From contig DISD01000049.1 in NCBI GenBank assembly GCA_002435715.1, forward strand, positions 1-51,483: a DNA stretch of 51,483 nt, written 5' to 3'. The stretch comes from Rhodospirillaceae bacterium UBA6219. GTDB lineage: Bacteria; Pseudomonadota; Alphaproteobacteria; Rhodospirillales; Magnetospirillaceae. Positions within the stretch are counted from its first letter, which is position 1. Every line of letters starts with the position of its first letter. A program made the translations under genes and the position numbers. Positions 50,554 to 51,483 of this stretch are shown one piece after another. The notes under the pieces were generated by a model. It was not told where the DNA came from, did not search any database, and worked only from the letters and a program-made list of their open reading frames with translations.

Positions 50554-51483
50554 TCAGACGGCGCGTTCCTTGACATAGGAACCGGGGCCGTCCTCGACCA
50601 CTTTCAGTTTGCCGTCGCCGGGATGGCGGGCGGCAACCTGCTTGGTACCCTTGGTCGCCCAAGTGTGCCAATCCGGCCACCACGAGCCTTCCACCTGGGT
50701 GGCCCCGTTCAGCCAGGTGTCGGGGCTCTTGACCTTCTTGGCGTTGGTCCAGAAGCAATATTTGTTGGCCGCCGGCGGGTTGACCACGCCGGCGATGTGA
50801 CCCGACGCCGACAGGACGAACTTCACCGGACCGCTGGTGTTCTGGGTCAAGGCAAAGGTCGACTTCCACGGCGCGATGTGGTCTTCGCGGGCGCTCAGCA
50901 TATAGATCGGGGTCTTGATCTTGGACAGGTCGATGTCGATTCCGTCCAACTGAATGCCACCGGGCTGCACCAGAAGGTTCTGCTGGTACATCTTGCGCAG
51001 ATAGAAGCTGTGCATGGCCGCCGGCATGCGGGTGGAATCGGAATTCCAATACAGCAGGTCGAACGGAAACGGATCCTTGCCCAACAGGTAGTTGTTGACC
51101 ACGAACGACCAGATCAGGTCGTTGGCCCGCAACATGTTGAAGGTCATGGCCATGTCGCGGCCGTCCAGATAGCCGCTTTGGTTCATCATGCCTTCGAGGT
51201 TCTGGAGCTGCTCCTCGTCGATGAAGACGCCGAGTTCGCCCGGTTCCTTGAAGTCGGTCATGGTGGTGAACAGTGTCGCCGACAGGAAACGGTCGTCGCC
51301 CTTGGCCGCCATGTAGGCCAGGGTGCACACCGTCAGCGTGCCGCCCAGGCAATAGCCGACCGCGTTGACTTCCTTGTGCCCGGTGGCGGCCTCGATGGCC
51401 TTGATGGCGGCCAGCGGGCCTTCCAGCATGTAATCGGCGAAGCCCTTGGCGGCCAGCTGTTCGTCGGGGTTGACCCAGGAAAT
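50554..51483 (-). CDS. phaC: Class I polyhydroxyalkanoate synthase, C-terminal part (gene runs off the right edge)
   Basis: The last ~309 residues of PhaC, which polymerises (R)-3-hydroxyacyl-CoA at the surface of storage granules. The window edge reads ISWVNPDE. The lipase-like box with the catalytic Cys is AVGYCLGGTL, the catalytic Asp is in SAREDHIAPW and the catalytic His in SASGHIAGVVNPP. SFYLRKMYQQNLL and WFAVNNYLL-like sequence (VVNNYLLGKDPFPFD) also match. It shares its precursor pool with the ethylmalonyl-CoA genes at the other end of the window. Confidence 0.97.
   Translation of the reverse strand: MSWVNPDEQLAAKGFADYMLEGPLAAIKAIEAATGHKEVNAVGYCLGGTLTVCTLAYMAAKGDDRFLSATLFTTMTDFKEPGELGVFIDEEQLQNLEGMMNQSGYLDGRDMAMTFNMLRANDLIWSFVVNNYLLGKDPFPFDLLYWNSDSTRMPAAMHSFYLRKMYQQNLLVQPGGIQLDGIDIDLSKIKTPIYMLSAREDHIAPWKSTFALTQNTSGPVKFVLSASGHIAGVVNPPAANKYCFWTNAKKVKSPDTWLNGATQVEGSWWPDWHTWATKGTKQVAARHPGDGKLKVVEDGPGSYVKERAV

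Overview
The window is high-GC, densely coding DNA from an alphaproteobacterium. The gene content (ethylmalonyl-CoA pathway genes, class I polyhydroxyalkanoate synthase, many chemoreceptors, a complex-I-related membrane operon, an RsmB/RlmE/DnaX housekeeping set) fits a Rhodospirillales member. A Magnetospirillum-like genome is my best guess; this is inference from protein flavour, not from a database search. No integrase, transposase, CRISPR array or rRNA operon is visible.

Layout. 1-7.3 kb: the 5' end of katG facing a secreted PepSY protein, then three genes of the ethylmalonyl-CoA pathway (ecm divergent from ccr-mcd) and a secreted C-type-lectin-like protein. 7.3-11 kb: two collinear 565-residue chemoreceptors in tandem. 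11-16.5 kb: an ArsC/YfgD-like protein, an MscS channel, RecX, a short host-attachment-type protein, guaB and a glutathione S-transferase. 16.5-19.7 kb: a poorly conserved accessory patch with a peptidoglycan-binding-like multidomain protein whose start looks damaged, a small membrane protein, and a secreted protein broken at a run of eight G. 19.9-25.3 kb: tRNA-Gln(CTG), ppx/gppA-rlmE, a DUF4153 membrane protein, an ABC-2 permease and a methyltransferase.

25.3-33 kb: a tightly overlapping six-gene operon that looks like hydrogenase-4 (hyfB-C-E-F-G-I), but its large subunit lacks the L1 CxxC nickel ligands, so it is a hydrogenase-related (Ehr-type) ion pump rather than a hydrogenase. No ferredoxin-like subunit is present, and a small cytochrome c gene lies just upstream. 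I regard this as the most interesting system here.

33-38.8 kb: a conserved unknown protein, an orphan TAXI-type binding protein followed by two strong hairpins, then dnaX-ybaB-recR and a lipoprotein. 38.8-42 kb: a MarR regulator, an M17 aminopeptidase and an orphan phnM. 42-48.6 kb: a ferric-reductase-like flavohaem protein, a ferritin-like protein with a Gly/His tail, a CapK/PaaK-like adenylate-forming enzyme, an outer-membrane-type protein and a two-component system. 48.7 kb to the end: an RsmB-type methyltransferase, a small phage-like protein and the 3' part of phaC.

How the genes work together: ccr, ecm and mcd carry crotonyl-CoA towards glyoxylate and C4 acids during C2 growth, and phaC draws on the same hydroxybutyryl-CoA pool for storage. 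A structured repeat of about 65-85 bases with two hairpins occurs twice (downstream of guaB and in the leader of the aminopeptidase gene) and is not explained by the coding features.
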